From Solobacterium sp. (GTDB taxonomy: Bacteria; Bacillota_I; Bacilli_A; Erysipelotrichales; Erysipelotrichaceae), in the NCBI GenBank assembly GCA_017469885.1, contig JAFUFO010000012.1, positions 1 through 61,460 on the forward strand: 61,460 bases of DNA, in the 5' to 3' direction. Of the stretch, positions 36,549 through 45,032 are shown in pieces; within the stretch, counting starts at the first letter, position 1; each line of letters begins with the position of its first letter. The notes under the pieces are model-generated. The model was not told where the DNA came from and did not search any database. It worked only from the letters and a program-made list of their open reading frames with translations. Position numbers and translations under genes: made by a program.

Positions 36549-37169
36549 CTATGCTTTCAGGAAATCACGGACTGTTTCGAGGGTCAGGGTAGCGGATGTG
36601 GCACCCGGATCCTGATGACCGATGGAACGGTCGCCGAGGTAGCTGGCGCGTCCCTTGGTGGCACGGATGGTCTTGGTGAATTCGATGCCTTTGTGAGCTT
36701 CTTCAATCGCCGCATCCAGCGCTGTGACGAGGTCTGCGCCTTCCGCAACTTTTGCATGATAGGTTTCACATGCCGGAATCAGCGCATCCAGCATAGTCTT
36801 CTCACCGCGCTCTGCCTTGCCGCGCTTCTGAATACCTGCGATTGCGACATCGAGAATCTGACCGAAGTCCTCGGCAGTCAGTTCGGTTTTGCCTGCCATG
36901 ACCTTTCCGGCTTCCATGTATGCAGTGCCGTACAGCGGTCCGGAAGCGCCGCCGACGGTGGACAGCAGTGTCATGCCCGTCTTCTTGAGGGCAGCACCGA
37001 TGTCGGTTTCATCCTGGGAGAGCTTCTCCGTTACCGCATGGAATCCGCGGGCCATGTTTACACCGTGGTCTGCGTCACCGATTTCACGGTCGAGGTCCGT
37101 CAGGAAGTCCTTGTTGGCCTGGATGGTGTCATTGATCTTTGCAATACATTCATAAACTCTGCTTGGCAT
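36549..37169 (-). CDS. dhaL: Dihydroxyacetone kinase, nucleotide-binding subunit DhaL
   Basis: 206 residues. The nucleotide and Mg2+ site shows LDREIGDADHGVNMARGF with the Asp cluster, and VGGASGPLYGTAYMEAG is also characteristic. It is the first gene of dhaL-dhaM-dhaK; most operons begin with dhaK. A ribosome site (AAGGAGGAAAAAC) precedes the ATG. The promoter should lie in the following 200 bp, which contain a 14-bp palindrome. Confidence 0.95.
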   Translation of the reverse strand: MPSRVYECIAKINDTIQANKDFLTDLDREIGDADHGVNMARGFHAVTEKLSQDETDIGAALKKTGMTLLSTVGGASGPLYGTAYMEAGKVMAGKTELTAEDFGQILDVAIAGIQKRGKAERGEKTMLDALIPACETYHAKVAEGADLVTALDAAIEEAHKGIEFTKTIRATKGRASYLGDRSIGHQDPGATSATLTLETVRDFLKA

Positions 37170-37493
37170 TTCGTTTTTCCTCCTTATCCTGAATCTGTCG
37201 TTGAAAACAATTCTGTCAGCCGATGATACTGTATTGGTCTTCTATGCAGAATTCTGCACAGTCGATACCGGGTTAATGATTCGAAACAGGTTATATGACG
37301 ATAAAATCTGCAGTACCTGTTGTTCACAGTCCTGCAGGGTTGTCGGATTCAGCCCAAAAGTTCCTCGTCTTTTGATACAAAATGATACATAAAGTGTGCC
37401 TGTTCTGTGTCGCTTCTAAATTCATTCTACTCCTTAAAAAAACGGTGTACAAGCATGGTGATAAAAAACCGGCCGACAGATCGCTGAGAAGCG
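37170..37493 (-). other. dhaLMK upstream region
   Basis: About 320 bp without a gene. It includes a perfect 14-bp palindrome at 37245-37258, two CTGCAG boxes at 37308 and 37332, and AT-rich stretches. I saw no coding frame with a ribosome site. The -35 and -10 elements could not be fixed. Confidence 0.5.
37245..37258 (-). promoter_or_regulatory. 14-bp perfect palindrome, candidate dha operator
   Basis: TGCAGAATTCTGCA is its own reverse complement and lies about 75 bp upstream of dhaL. It is a plausible dimeric-repressor or activator site; no regulator gene is nearby to name it. Confidence 0.45.
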
Positions 37494-37525
37494 GAAAAAA
37501 GCGGACAACCTGGCGATTGTCCGCA
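37494..37525 (-). terminator. Intrinsic terminator of icd
   Basis: On the minus strand, GCGGACA and TGTCCGC arms with TTTTTT. Confidence 0.88.
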
Positions 37526-37549
37526 TGAATGCGTTGAAATTTGTTCTGT

Positions 37550-38758
37550 TTACAGGAAAGCGTCGAGTTTTTCCCGGATCGCTCTGATGAAGTCAAGGCT
37601 GTTCACCTTTGTGACATTATCGAGGGTGGTGATCGCCGCAAGATCGCCGGTCATTGTGCCGGAGGCAATCGTATCCAGGGTTGCGGCTTCCAGCTTGTCC
37701 GCAAACGTCTTGAGATCGCTGTTTCCGTCAAGTTCACCGCGCTTGCGGAGGGCACCGGTCCAGGCAAAGATCGTTGCGACGGAGTTCGTGCTGGTCTCTT
37801 CTCCCTTGAGATGCTTGTAATAATGACGCTGTACGGTGCCATGGGCTGCCTCATATTCATAACAGCCGTCCGGGGAAACCAGTACGGATGTCATCATGGC
37901 AAGCGAACCGAAGGCAGAGCTTAACATATCCGAGAAGACATCGCCGTCATAGTTCTTGCATGCCCAGACAAATCCGCCCTGAGAACGCATGACGCGCGCA
38001 ACCGCATCATCGATCAGTGTGTAGAAGTAGGTCAGGCCTTCCGCCTCAAACTGCGCTTTGTATTCGTTGTCGTAGACTGTCTGGAAGATTTCCTTGAACT
38101 GACCGTCATAGGTTTTGGAAATCGTATCCTTGGAAGAGAACCAGAGGTCCTGCTTTACACTCAGCGCATAGCTGAAACAGCTGCGCGCAAAGCTTGTAAT
38201 GGACGAATCGAGGTTATAGGTTCCCTGCAGTACGCCGGGTCCTTCAAACGCAAAGATCGTCTGTTCACTGACGGTTCCGTCTTCACCTTCAAACACGAGT
38301 TTTGCGGTTCCTTTTCCGGGAACGCGGAATTCGGTGTTTTTGTATACATCGCCATAGGCGTGACGGGCAATCGTGATCGGCTTCTTCCAGCGGGATACCA
38401 CCGGTGAGATGCCTTCGCAGAGAATCGGTGTACGGAACACGGTTCCGTCGAGGATGGCACGCAGGGTGCCGTTGGGACTCTTATACATCTTCTTCAGATG
38501 ATACTCGTCCATGCGTGCCGCATTCGGTGTGATCGTTGCGCATTTTACGCCGACCCCGTACTTGCGGATCGCATTGGCCGCATCAACGGTGATCTGATCG
38601 TCGGTTTCGTCCCGCTTGGGAAGACCGAGGTCATAGTATTCTGTGTTCAGGTCGATATACGGTGTTAACAGTTCATCCTTGATCATCTGCCAGAGAATGC
38701 GTGTCATTTCATCGCCGTCAATTTCGACAAGCGGTGTGGTCATCCGGATCTTTTCCAT
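37550..38758 (-). CDS. icd: NADP-dependent isocitrate dehydrogenase, eukaryote-like subfamily
   Basis: 402 residues. MTTPLVEIDGDEMTRILWQ, KCATITPNAARM, SPNGTLRAILDGTVFRTPI and YEYEAAHGTVQRHY are typical of the homodimeric NADP enzyme also found in mitochondria and cytosol, distinct from the E. coli type. It oxidatively decarboxylates isocitrate to 2-oxoglutarate, giving NADPH and a glutamate precursor. No other TCA gene is in the window, so it probably serves glutamate synthesis. AAGGGGTAATTC precedes the ATG. Confidence 0.95.
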   Translation of the reverse strand: MEKIRMTTPLVEIDGDEMTRILWQMIKDELLTPYIDLNTEYYDLGLPKRDETDDQITVDAANAIRKYGVGVKCATITPNAARMDEYHLKKMYKSPNGTLRAILDGTVFRTPILCEGISPVVSRWKKPITIARHAYGDVYKNTEFRVPGKGTAKLVFEGEDGTVSEQTIFAFEGPGVLQGTYNLDSSITSFARSCFSYALSVKQDLWFSSKDTISKTYDGQFKEIFQTVYDNEYKAQFEAEGLTYFYTLIDDAVARVMRSQGGFVWACKNYDGDVFSDMLSSAFGSLAMMTSVLVSPDGCYEYEAAHGTVQRHYYKHLKGEETSTNSVATIFAWTGALRKRGELDGNSDLKTFADKLEAATLDTIASGTMTGDLAAITTLDNVTKVNSLDFIRAIREKLDAFL

Positions 38759-38830
38759 ATGAATTACCCCTTATTGGTTTGTACTTTATCACCGAAGGGC
38801 ACATCCCCGCAACCGAACCGATGCCATCGG

Positions 38831-38861
38831 AGAAAAAAAGCGCTGTCGTCATTGACAGCGC
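38831..38861 (-). terminator. Intrinsic terminator after the 136-residue protein
   Basis: On the minus strand, GCGCTGTC and GACAGCGC arms with T7. Confidence 0.92.
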
Positions 38862-38867
38862 AGTGCA

Positions 38868-39278
38868 TTATGCCTGCATCGGAAATGCGAATGCGGCAGC
38901 GGTTCCGTTCTTCAGCGGATTTCTGCGGCACCAGTCCGCAATCTCCGCAAAGTTCTTTACCACATTGTAATCAACGGATTTCCAGCTGTTGCCGGCACCG
39001 TGGGCATACAGGAAGTCCTCGACACCCATGCCTGCAGTCTCTTCCGGAATCAGCGTCATGGACGGCAGGTTGTCATCAAGACGGTTCCAGCCGAGGATCA
39101 GACCTTCCTCTTCCGGGAGCGGTTCCCGGTGAAGGGCAGACATCCAGTCGCGGCTGTGATTCATTCCCTTTACAGAGAATGTATTTCCGACAAACAGCTT
39201 TCCTTCCTCATCCCGGTAAAGGGTAATAATATTCCGGAATTCATCCAGATTGTCCTTGAATTTAACTACTGTACTCAT
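38868..39278 (-). CDS. Small conserved-looking protein, function unknown
   Basis: 136 residues, no signal peptide or membrane helix. The sequence begins STVVKFKDNLDEFRNIITLY and is acidic, with several Trp (RDWMSAL, ILGWNRLDD, NSWKSVDY, ADWCRRNP). It has no motif I can assign. AAAGGAGG before the ATG and a terminator directly after the stop support a genuine single gene. It lies between icd and glnS. Confidence 0.75.
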   Translation of the reverse strand: MSTVVKFKDNLDEFRNIITLYRDEEGKLFVGNTFSVKGMNHSRDWMSALHREPLPEEEGLILGWNRLDDNLPSMTLIPEETAGMGVEDFLYAHGAGNSWKSVDYNVVKNFAEIADWCRRNPLKNGTAAAFAFPMQA

Positions 39279-39440
39279 ATAACTTTTGAAACCTCCTTTT
39301 TGGATCATCCCCTATTTTTGTCCTCCGGGCAGGGCTTGTCCATCCCTCTCAGCGAAGGTTTTTTCGCTGTATGGGGTTTCAGAAAAAAAGTATCCGCTTC
39401 CAAAAGAAACCGCTTCCGTTCCCAAATATCATTCTCCGAT

Positions 39441-39475
39441 GGATTCCCTGTGGAGGAATCCGGCCTTTTATTTTA
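39441..39475 (+). terminator. Hairpin just upstream of the glnS promoter
   Basis: GGATTCC (39441-39447) and GGAATCC (39455-39461), then GGCCTTTTATTTT. It is terminator-like, but it sits at the -35 region of a TATACT box (39474-39479), so it may be a leftover terminator or an operator. No T-box motif was found. Confidence 0.4.
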
Positions 39476-39510
39476 TACTTATGAGGCGTGATTACAGGAG
39501 ATACACGACT

Positions 39511-41247
39511 ATGGCAGAAGAAATCAAAGAACAGAATGAAGAGGAAGTAAACCTGAACCGGAACTTCATCTATAACTTCATTGAAGAAGATATTGCGCCG
39601 GGAGGACAGTTTGAAGGAAAGACCGTGCATACACGGTTCCCGCCGGAGCCCAACGGTTATCTGCACATCGGCCACTGCAAGGCCATCTGCATTGACTTCG
39701 GCATGGCGGAGAAATTCAACGGTCTGTGCAACCTGCGTATGGATGACACCAACCCGGCAAAGGAAGACACCGAGTATGTCGATGCGATCAAGCAGGATAT
39801 TCACTGGCTCGGCTTTGACTGGGGCGACCGCTTCTTCTACGGTTCCGACTATTTTGAAAAAGACTATGAATATGCGGTGGAACTGATCAAAAAGGGACTG
39901 GCTTATGTATGTGAGCTGACACCGGAACAGTTTAAGGAATACCGCGGGGATGCCCAGACACCGGCAACCTCGCCGTACCGCGACCGTCCGATCGAGGAAA
40001 ACCTGCGCCTGTTTGAAATGATGAAGAACGGCGAAGTGGAAGAGGGCAAGATGACCCTGCGCGCAAAGATCGATCTTGCGTCGGGCAACTTCAACATGCG
40101 TGACCCGGTCATCTACCGGATCCGTCATATCAACCATCACCGTCAGGGCACCAAGTGGTGCATCTATCCGATGTACGATTTCGCTCATCCGATCCAGGAT
40201 GCGCTGGAAGGCATTACGCATTCCCTGTGCTCACTCGAGTTTGAGGATCACCGCCCGCTGTACAACTGGGTGGTATCGAATGTTTCGATTCCTTCCTACA
40301 AGCCGCGTCAGATCGAGTTTGCGCGTCTCGGCATTGACCATACCGTCATGTCCAAGCGAAAGCTGCGTCAGCTGGTTGAGGAAGGCTATGTGTCCGGCTG
40401 GGATGACCCGCGTATGCCGACGCTGTGCGGACTCCGCCGCAGAGGCTATACCGCAAAGTCGATCCGCAACTTCTGCGATTCCATCGGTGTCGCAAAGAGC
40501 GCCAATACGATTGAGTTCCGTGAACTGGAACGCTGCCTGCGCGATGACCTGAACCTTACGGCAGAGCGCACAATGGCAGTCCTGCATCCGGTAAAACTCA
40601 CCGTCACAAACTATCCGGAAGGACAGAGTGAGACCTTCGAAGTGGAGAACAACCCGACCGATCCGTCGCAGGGAACCCATACGATCACCTTCAGCCGTCA
40701 CCTCTGGATCGAACAGGATGACTTCCTGGAAGAACCGATTCCGAAGTACAAGCGAATGTATCCGGGCAATGAAGTCCGTCTCAAAGGCTCCTACCTCGTT
40801 ACCTGTACAGGCTGTGTGAAGGATGAAAACGGCAATGTGACCGAAGTGCTCTGCGAGTACGATCCGGAATCCCGCGGCGGCAACCCGGCAGACGGCCGCA
40901 AGGTCAAGGGTGCTACCATTCACTGGGTAGATTCCGAGAACTGCGCGGATGCGGAAGTCCGTCTCTATGACAACCTGTTCCTCGATCCCAACCCGGACGG
41001 ACCGGACAAGAACTTCCTGGAAGCGATGAATCCGGACAGCCTGACCGTGCTGACCGGCTGTAAGGTTGAGAAGTCCATGGTTGAGGTCGCAAAGGAATTT
41101 GACACCCGTGAGAACCGGACCGGCACGAATGCGCCGACCTTCCAGTTCATGCGTGTCGGCTTCTTCTGCCTCGACAACAAGGACAGCAGCGCTGACCATC
41201 TGGTATTCAACCGCAGCGTTCTGCTTAAGGACGGATTCAAGAAATAA
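39511..41247 (+). CDS. glnS: Glutaminyl-tRNA synthetase
   Basis: 578 residues, a class I synthetase that charges tRNA-Gln. The HIGH motif appears in TRFPPEPNGYLHIGHCKA and the KMSKS-like loop in HTVMSKRKLRQLV. NLRMDDTNPAKEDTEYVD and YRIRHINHHRQGTKWCIYPM are GlnRS-specific blocks, and the C terminus has the two anticodon-binding barrels. Many Bacillota lack GlnRS and use the transamidation route, so the gene may have an old transfer origin. CAGGAG lies 12 bp before the ATG at 39511; the frame is open to 39286 without a start signal. Confidence 0.95.
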   Translation: MAEEIKEQNEEEVNLNRNFIYNFIEEDIAPGGQFEGKTVHTRFPPEPNGYLHIGHCKAICIDFGMAEKFNGLCNLRMDDTNPAKEDTEYVDAIKQDIHWLGFDWGDRFFYGSDYFEKDYEYAVELIKKGLAYVCELTPEQFKEYRGDAQTPATSPYRDRPIEENLRLFEMMKNGEVEEGKMTLRAKIDLASGNFNMRDPVIYRIRHINHHRQGTKWCIYPMYDFAHPIQDALEGITHSLCSLEFEDHRPLYNWVVSNVSIPSYKPRQIEFARLGIDHTVMSKRKLRQLVEEGYVSGWDDPRMPTLCGLRRRGYTAKSIRNFCDSIGVAKSANTIEFRELERCLRDDLNLTAERTMAVLHPVKLTVTNYPEGQSETFEVENNPTDPSQGTHTITFSRHLWIEQDDFLEEPIPKYKRMYPGNEVRLKGSYLVTCTGCVKDENGNVTEVLCEYDPESRGGNPADGRKVKGATIHWVDSENCADAEVRLYDNLFLDPNPDGPDKNFLEAMNPDSLTVLTGCKVEKSMVEVAKEFDTRENRTGTNAPTFQFMRVGFFCLDNKDSSADHLVFNRSVLLKDGFKK

Positions 41248-41257
41248 GAATGAATGA

Positions 41258-41288
41258 AGACCCTGTGCATGCAGGGTTTTCTTTTTGC
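41258..41288 (+). terminator. Intrinsic terminator after glnS
   Basis: ACCCTG and CAGGGT arms with TTTTCTTTTT. Confidence 0.88.
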
Positions 41289-41445
41289 GCGGATCATGAA
41301 AAAATGTCAGTTTTCATGCATGACGCAATGAGTAACACTGAATTGTGTTCTTACTATTATCCGTGCCTTCATACGCCGTAAGCACAGGAAAACTAAAAAT
41401 GTACAGAATACACATATAATGACAGGGTAAACGGAGGAATGAATG

Positions 41446-42510
41446 ATGGTTGAAAGTGTGATGTGGACATACATGAACGAAGAAAAGGGCTGCCTTCAGA
41501 ATCTCCTGGATCATAAGGAAACCATCCGCGCAGCCGCAGAACGCTGTGCTGATCTTCAGGCGCTGTATATCACAGCCCATGGAAGTTCCTTTAATGCCGC
41601 AAGCGCAGCGGCTTCCTTTATCAGCCGGATTGCGAAGATCCGTGTTTATGCATACACACCGTCTTCCTTCCGGTATAATGCATCGTCCATTCATGCGGAA
41701 GATAAAGAACACACGGTCGTGCTCGGCATTTCGCAGACCGGTACGAGCCGGGGCGTGCTTGAGGCGCTGGAATCGGCCGCAGGATTCAAGCGGATCGCGG
41801 TAACCAATGAAAAGGACTCGCCGATCGATGTCATGTGTGATCAGACGCTGTATCTTGGATGCGGCGAAGAATCCAGCAACGCAAAGACCAAGGGCTACAG
41901 TGCAACGCTTCTGACCCTGATGATTTTCGGGATTGAGCTGGCCGCGGTGAAGGGCGTGATGGACGCGGAGGAGATCGCCGCATATTATGAAGAACTTGAA
42001 ACCTGCGTGAATGCGATACCGGAAGTCATTGATCATACCGTGAGGTGGTGCCAGGCGCATGACTACGGCACCGGCATGGATAATCTCTATGTCATCGGAA
42101 ACGGCATGAACTTTGCGACTGCAATGGAAGGACAGCTCAAGCTCATGGAAACCCAGTGCATCCCGACGATGTTCAATGACATCGTGGAATTCTCCCACGG
42201 CATGCACCGGAGTCTGACGGAACACTCCAATGTGATTCTGCTCAACAGTGCAGAAGAACAGGAACTGACCGAACAGACGATGAACTATCTCCGACAGAAG
42301 GGGATTCCGGCAGTGATGCTGAATGGGACGAGTGAAAAGGAAGGAAGCGATGTGATCAATGTCGGATTCTATCCGCTGACCTCTTCCATCCTGACAATGA
42401 CTGCCGCACTTCAGGCTATTTCCGCCTTTGTCCCGGAACATAACGGCATGGATCCCAACCGGGATGCGAACAATGACTATACCGACTTTGTGTCTACGCG
42501 GGTGAAATAA
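41446..42510 (+). CDS. SIS-domain sugar-phosphate isomerase/deglycase-like protein
   Basis: 354 residues with two SIS domains (about 30-170 and 195-330) like the C-terminal half of GlmS, without the glutaminase. Sugar-phosphate motifs are ALYITAHGSSFNAASAA, VVLGISQTGTSRGVLEALE and YVIGNGMNFATAMEGQLKLM. Such proteins include FrlB-type fructosamine 6-phosphate deglycases and AgaS-type isomerases; the substrate cannot be fixed here. GGAGGA at 41433-41438 fits the second of two adjacent ATGs. A TATAAT box lies near 41415. It is monocistronic. Confidence 0.85.
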   Translation: MVESVMWTYMNEEKGCLQNLLDHKETIRAAAERCADLQALYITAHGSSFNAASAAASFISRIAKIRVYAYTPSSFRYNASSIHAEDKEHTVVLGISQTGTSRGVLEALESAAGFKRIAVTNEKDSPIDVMCDQTLYLGCGEESSNAKTKGYSATLLTLMIFGIELAAVKGVMDAEEIAAYYEELETCVNAIPEVIDHTVRWCQAHDYGTGMDNLYVIGNGMNFATAMEGQLKLMETQCIPTMFNDIVEFSHGMHRSLTEHSNVILLNSAEEQELTEQTMNYLRQKGIPAVMLNGTSEKEGSDVINVGFYPLTSSILTMTAALQAISAFVPEHNGMDPNRDANNDYTDFVSTRVK

Positions 42511-42519
42511 CAGAGAATA

Positions 42520-42552
42520 AAAAAATACATGATTGCTCATGTATTTTCTGAA
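42520..42552. terminator. Bidirectional intrinsic terminator
   Basis: AAAATACATGA and TCATGTATTTT arms with A/T runs on both sides, between convergent genes. Confidence 0.9.
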
Positions 42553-42577
42553 CCACAGTGAAATATATCCGGCTGTA

Positions 42578-42925
42578 TCAGTGACCGCCGAACATTTCCA
42601 GCAGGTCCTTAAAACTGAGTCCGTTTCCAAGATTCAGTCCGTTGATTGATTCGGTGATTTCATGGTATCCCTCTGAGATCTCCTGGGAGGTCTGCTGAAC
42701 GCTTTGCATCATGTCGTACAGGTCCCTGAAGAAGGAAATAACGGGCGGCAGGAATTTCACCGCAAGAACTACAATTACCAGCAGGATGAACAGATACCAG
42801 ACAAGTTTGATATAGCGCCAGGTCTCGGCCCGGCGTTTTTCTTCTACCAGCTCCATAAGCAGCTCACGGTCGCTCATGTCGGCCGTTTCATTTCGTTTAA
42901 GTACATGTTTCTGAATCGGGTTCAT
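42578..42925 (-). CDS. Small membrane protein with one helix
   Basis: 115 residues. A charged N-terminal part (DRELLMELVEEKRRAE) is followed by one transmembrane helix (about 40-60, KLVWYLFILLVIVVLAVKFL), and then an amphipathic, coiled-coil-like tail (MMQSVQQTSQEISEGYHEIT). AGGAGGCATC precedes the ATG. It has no recognised family. It may be a membrane anchor or scaffold. Confidence 0.78.
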   Translation of the reverse strand: MNPIQKHVLKRNETADMSDRELLMELVEEKRRAETWRYIKLVWYLFILLVIVVLAVKFLPPVISFFRDLYDMMQSVQQTSQEISEGYHEITESINGLNLGNGLSFKDLLEMFGGH

Positions 42926-43026
42926 TCTGATGCCTCCTGATAATCATTATAGCGATTTTACATACAGTCGATTTAAAAAGCGGGGATTCCTTATTACACT
43001 GAAGATAAGGACAGGAGTGATTAATC

Positions 43027-43524
43027 ATGGAATACCATCTGACATTTGACCGTCTTCCTTTCACTATGGAAGAATTTAAAGCACATCCGATGGCTGCCCT
43101 GAAACAGCCGGAACATACCGCCGCATTGACCGTTGCGGCACTTTGTCTCTACCCGAAAGATAAGGACACCGCACTGGCGATGCTCGACTATCTGCGGGGA
43201 CCGCGTCCGCTTTCCGTCATGGAAAAGCAGTTCATCAATGACCGGTTCATGGACGGAAAGGACTATATCCCGCGCTCCTATTTTGCGGGGGCAGTGCCGG
43301 AAAATGATTACACCCCTACACAGCCATATACGATCCGCATGCAGGATTCCCACGCCCCGATTGCAGAAGAGGGGTATAAGATTCTGGATCTGTTCTCCGG
43401 CGGCGCAGACCATGCCCGTACGGTAACGCTGCGGCTGAAGCCCTCCACCGGCCAGTGGTTCCTGTGGGATCAGCTGCTGCTTGCAGGCATCCGGGAGCCG
43501 AAAAGCAAGGATGCATGGGCATGA
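43027..43524 (+). CDS. DUF6935-like protein
   Basis: 165 residues, cytoplasmic. PEHTAALTVAALCLYPKDKD, MLDYLRGPRPLS and YIPRSYFAGAVPENDYTPTQ are features I associate with a widespread Bacillota family of unknown function (DUF6935). The C terminus has LRLKPSTGQWFLWDQLLLAG. The family is often annotated as hypothetical. GACAGGAGTG precedes the ATG. Confidence 0.78.
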   Translation: MEYHLTFDRLPFTMEEFKAHPMAALKQPEHTAALTVAALCLYPKDKDTALAMLDYLRGPRPLSVMEKQFINDRFMDGKDYIPRSYFAGAVPENDYTPTQPYTIRMQDSHAPIAEEGYKILDLFSGGADHARTVTLRLKPSTGQWFLWDQLLLAGIREPKSKDAWA

Positions 43525-43618
43525 CGCATGAACTGCGCGGATTTTGGCATGCATGTTGAGATGTGGTACTATTGCTAAATAGAGCGAACGTAATCGATTA
43601 TCGGTTATTCAATAACTC

Positions 43619-43648
43619 TTGACAGGTTAATGTGATACTAATAGTATC
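43619..43648 (+). promoter_or_regulatory. degV promoter with overlapping 15-bp palindrome
   Basis: TTGACA at 43619-43624, 17-bp spacer, TAGTAT at 43642-43647. GATACTAATAGTATC (43634-43648) is an inverted repeat with 7-bp arms around one central A and covers the -10 box. A repressor bound there would shut the promoter. Confidence 0.7.
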
Positions 43649-43669
43649 GAGTCTGGGGAGGAAATACGT

Positions 43670-44509
43670 ATGAAGTACAGAATTGTTTCCGATTCAACAT
43701 CCAACCTTCCGGAGCTTCCGGGCGATATTGAGTACAGAACCGTACCGCTGAAGATTCTTGCGGACGGACGTGAGTTCGTTGATGAAATCGGTCTTGATGT
43801 GGAAGAAATGGTCAATGCGGTGGAACATGCCTCAAAGACCGGCACATCCTGCCCGAACAGCGAAGAATACAAACAGGCTTATGAAGGCGCAGACTGCGTC
43901 TTTGCGGTAACGATCACCAGCGGCCTTTCCGGCAGCTACAACGCTGCGGCACAGGGCGCACGGGAATTTGCGGAGGAACATCCCGACGCAAAGATCCGTG
44001 TCATTGATTCCCTGTCGACCGGCGGTGAGATGCATCTGCTGATCGAGAAACTGAAGGAACTGATGGAACAGGGACTCTCCTTTGAGGAAATCAGCGCAAA
44101 GATCGATGAATATCATCAGACCACACAGCTGCTGTTCTCGCTGGAATCTGTCATGAACCTTGCGAAAAACGGACGTCTTCCGGTTGCGGTCGCAAAGATC
44201 GCCAACCTTCTGAATATCCGCTTCATCGGAAAGCCGACCCCGGAAGGCACCATCAAGCCGGTGCACAACGTGCGCGGTGCACGGAAGAACATTTCCAAGA
44301 TCGTGGAAGAGATGCTCAATATGGGATACAAGGGCGGAAAAGTATGGATCTCGCACTGCCTGAATCTTGAGGCGGCTGAGAACCTGAAGAATTCCATCCT
44401 GGAGAAATTCCCGAACGGAATCATCGGAATTGAACCGATGACCGGTCTTTGTTCCTACTACGCAGAGCGGGGCGGAATGATCATCGGCTTTGAAGGAGCA
44501 CATAAGTAA
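43670..44509 (+). CDS. DegV family fatty-acid-binding protein (FakB-like)
   Basis: 279 residues. YRIVSDSTSNLPELPGDIEY, DGREFVDEIGL and TSCPNSEEYKQAYEGAD (the Thr-Ser fatty-acid site), TITSGLSGSYNAAAQGA and RVIDSLSTGGEMHLLI are typical of DegV proteins. They carry fatty acids to the FakA kinase, yielding acyl-phosphate, which is the substrate of PlsY encoded at 20.7 kb. No fakA gene is in the window. The gene has a strong promoter with a palindrome and a very stable terminator. Confidence 0.92.
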   Translation: MKYRIVSDSTSNLPELPGDIEYRTVPLKILADGREFVDEIGLDVEEMVNAVEHASKTGTSCPNSEEYKQAYEGADCVFAVTITSGLSGSYNAAAQGAREFAEEHPDAKIRVIDSLSTGGEMHLLIEKLKELMEQGLSFEEISAKIDEYHQTTQLLFSLESVMNLAKNGRLPVAVAKIANLLNIRFIGKPTPEGTIKPVHNVRGARKNISKIVEEMLNMGYKGGKVWISHCLNLEAAENLKNSILEKFPNGIIGIEPMTGLCSYYAERGGMIIGFEGAHK

Positions 44510-44516
44510 CAGCTCA

Positions 44517-44547
44517 AAACGGCCATCTTCGGATGGCCGTTTTCATG
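44517..44547 (+). terminator. Intrinsic terminator after degV
   Basis: Perfect 12-bp stem AAAACGGCCATC / GATGGCCGTTTT with a TTCG tetraloop. Confidence 0.95.
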
Positions 44548-44633
44548 AATTCGGAAGAAACCGCGCACTCTTTAAAAAGTTGATGCGCCATTTAGAGTCG
44601 GCAGGCAGTAAAATATTTTTACAGGAACGATTC

Positions 44634-44861
44634 ATGACAAGATCAAAGCGCAGAAGTGACAGACCGATGATGCCGGAAGACGGCAGCCGCAAAGCGGTTC
44701 ATGCCTACTGGATTCATCAGAAAGTGAATAATGCCAGCTCGGTAACGGGTTATTTTATCCTGCCGTCCTGTATCTGCAGTAACTGCGGAAACTATGTGAC
44801 AAGCGAGCGGGACCGCTGCCCGAAATGCCGTGCCGTCATGGATGCGGTGCCGAAGAAGTAA
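44634..44861 (+). CDS. Small zinc-ribbon protein
   Basis: 75 residues. A basic N terminus (MTRSKRRSDRP) and a C-terminal zinc ribbon, CICSNCGNY with RCPKCRAVM (about 49-69). It may be a small nucleic-acid or ribosome-associated protein, but its function is unknown. ACAGGAACG lies 6 bp before the ATG; the open frame to 44490 runs through the degV terminator and is discarded. Confidence 0.75.
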   Translation: MTRSKRRSDRPMMPEDGSRKAVHAYWIHQKVNNASSVTGYFILPSCICSNCGNYVTSERDRCPKCRAVMDAVPKK

Positions 44862-44887
44862 TCAGAATCATCACAGACAGTGTATCA

Positions 44888-44911
44888 AAGTCCGGAAACG
44901 GACTTTTCTTT
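44888..44911 (+). terminator. Intrinsic terminator
   Basis: AAGTCCG and CGGACTT arms with GAAA loop and TTCTTT. Confidence 0.85.
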
Positions 44912-45032
44912 ACGCCTGAATCATGATTTCGGGCATAATTGTACTTTTTGTGCAATTTATGCGTCGGCTTTCGATTGTGCTTTTTCGAATTTCGCAGTAC
45001 CCTAATGCATTGTGTGAAGGAGAATAATTACG

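Noticed and set aside
39279-39510. T-box riboswitch before glnS
   Set aside because: No conserved T-box sequence or specifier arrangement found; only simple hairpins.
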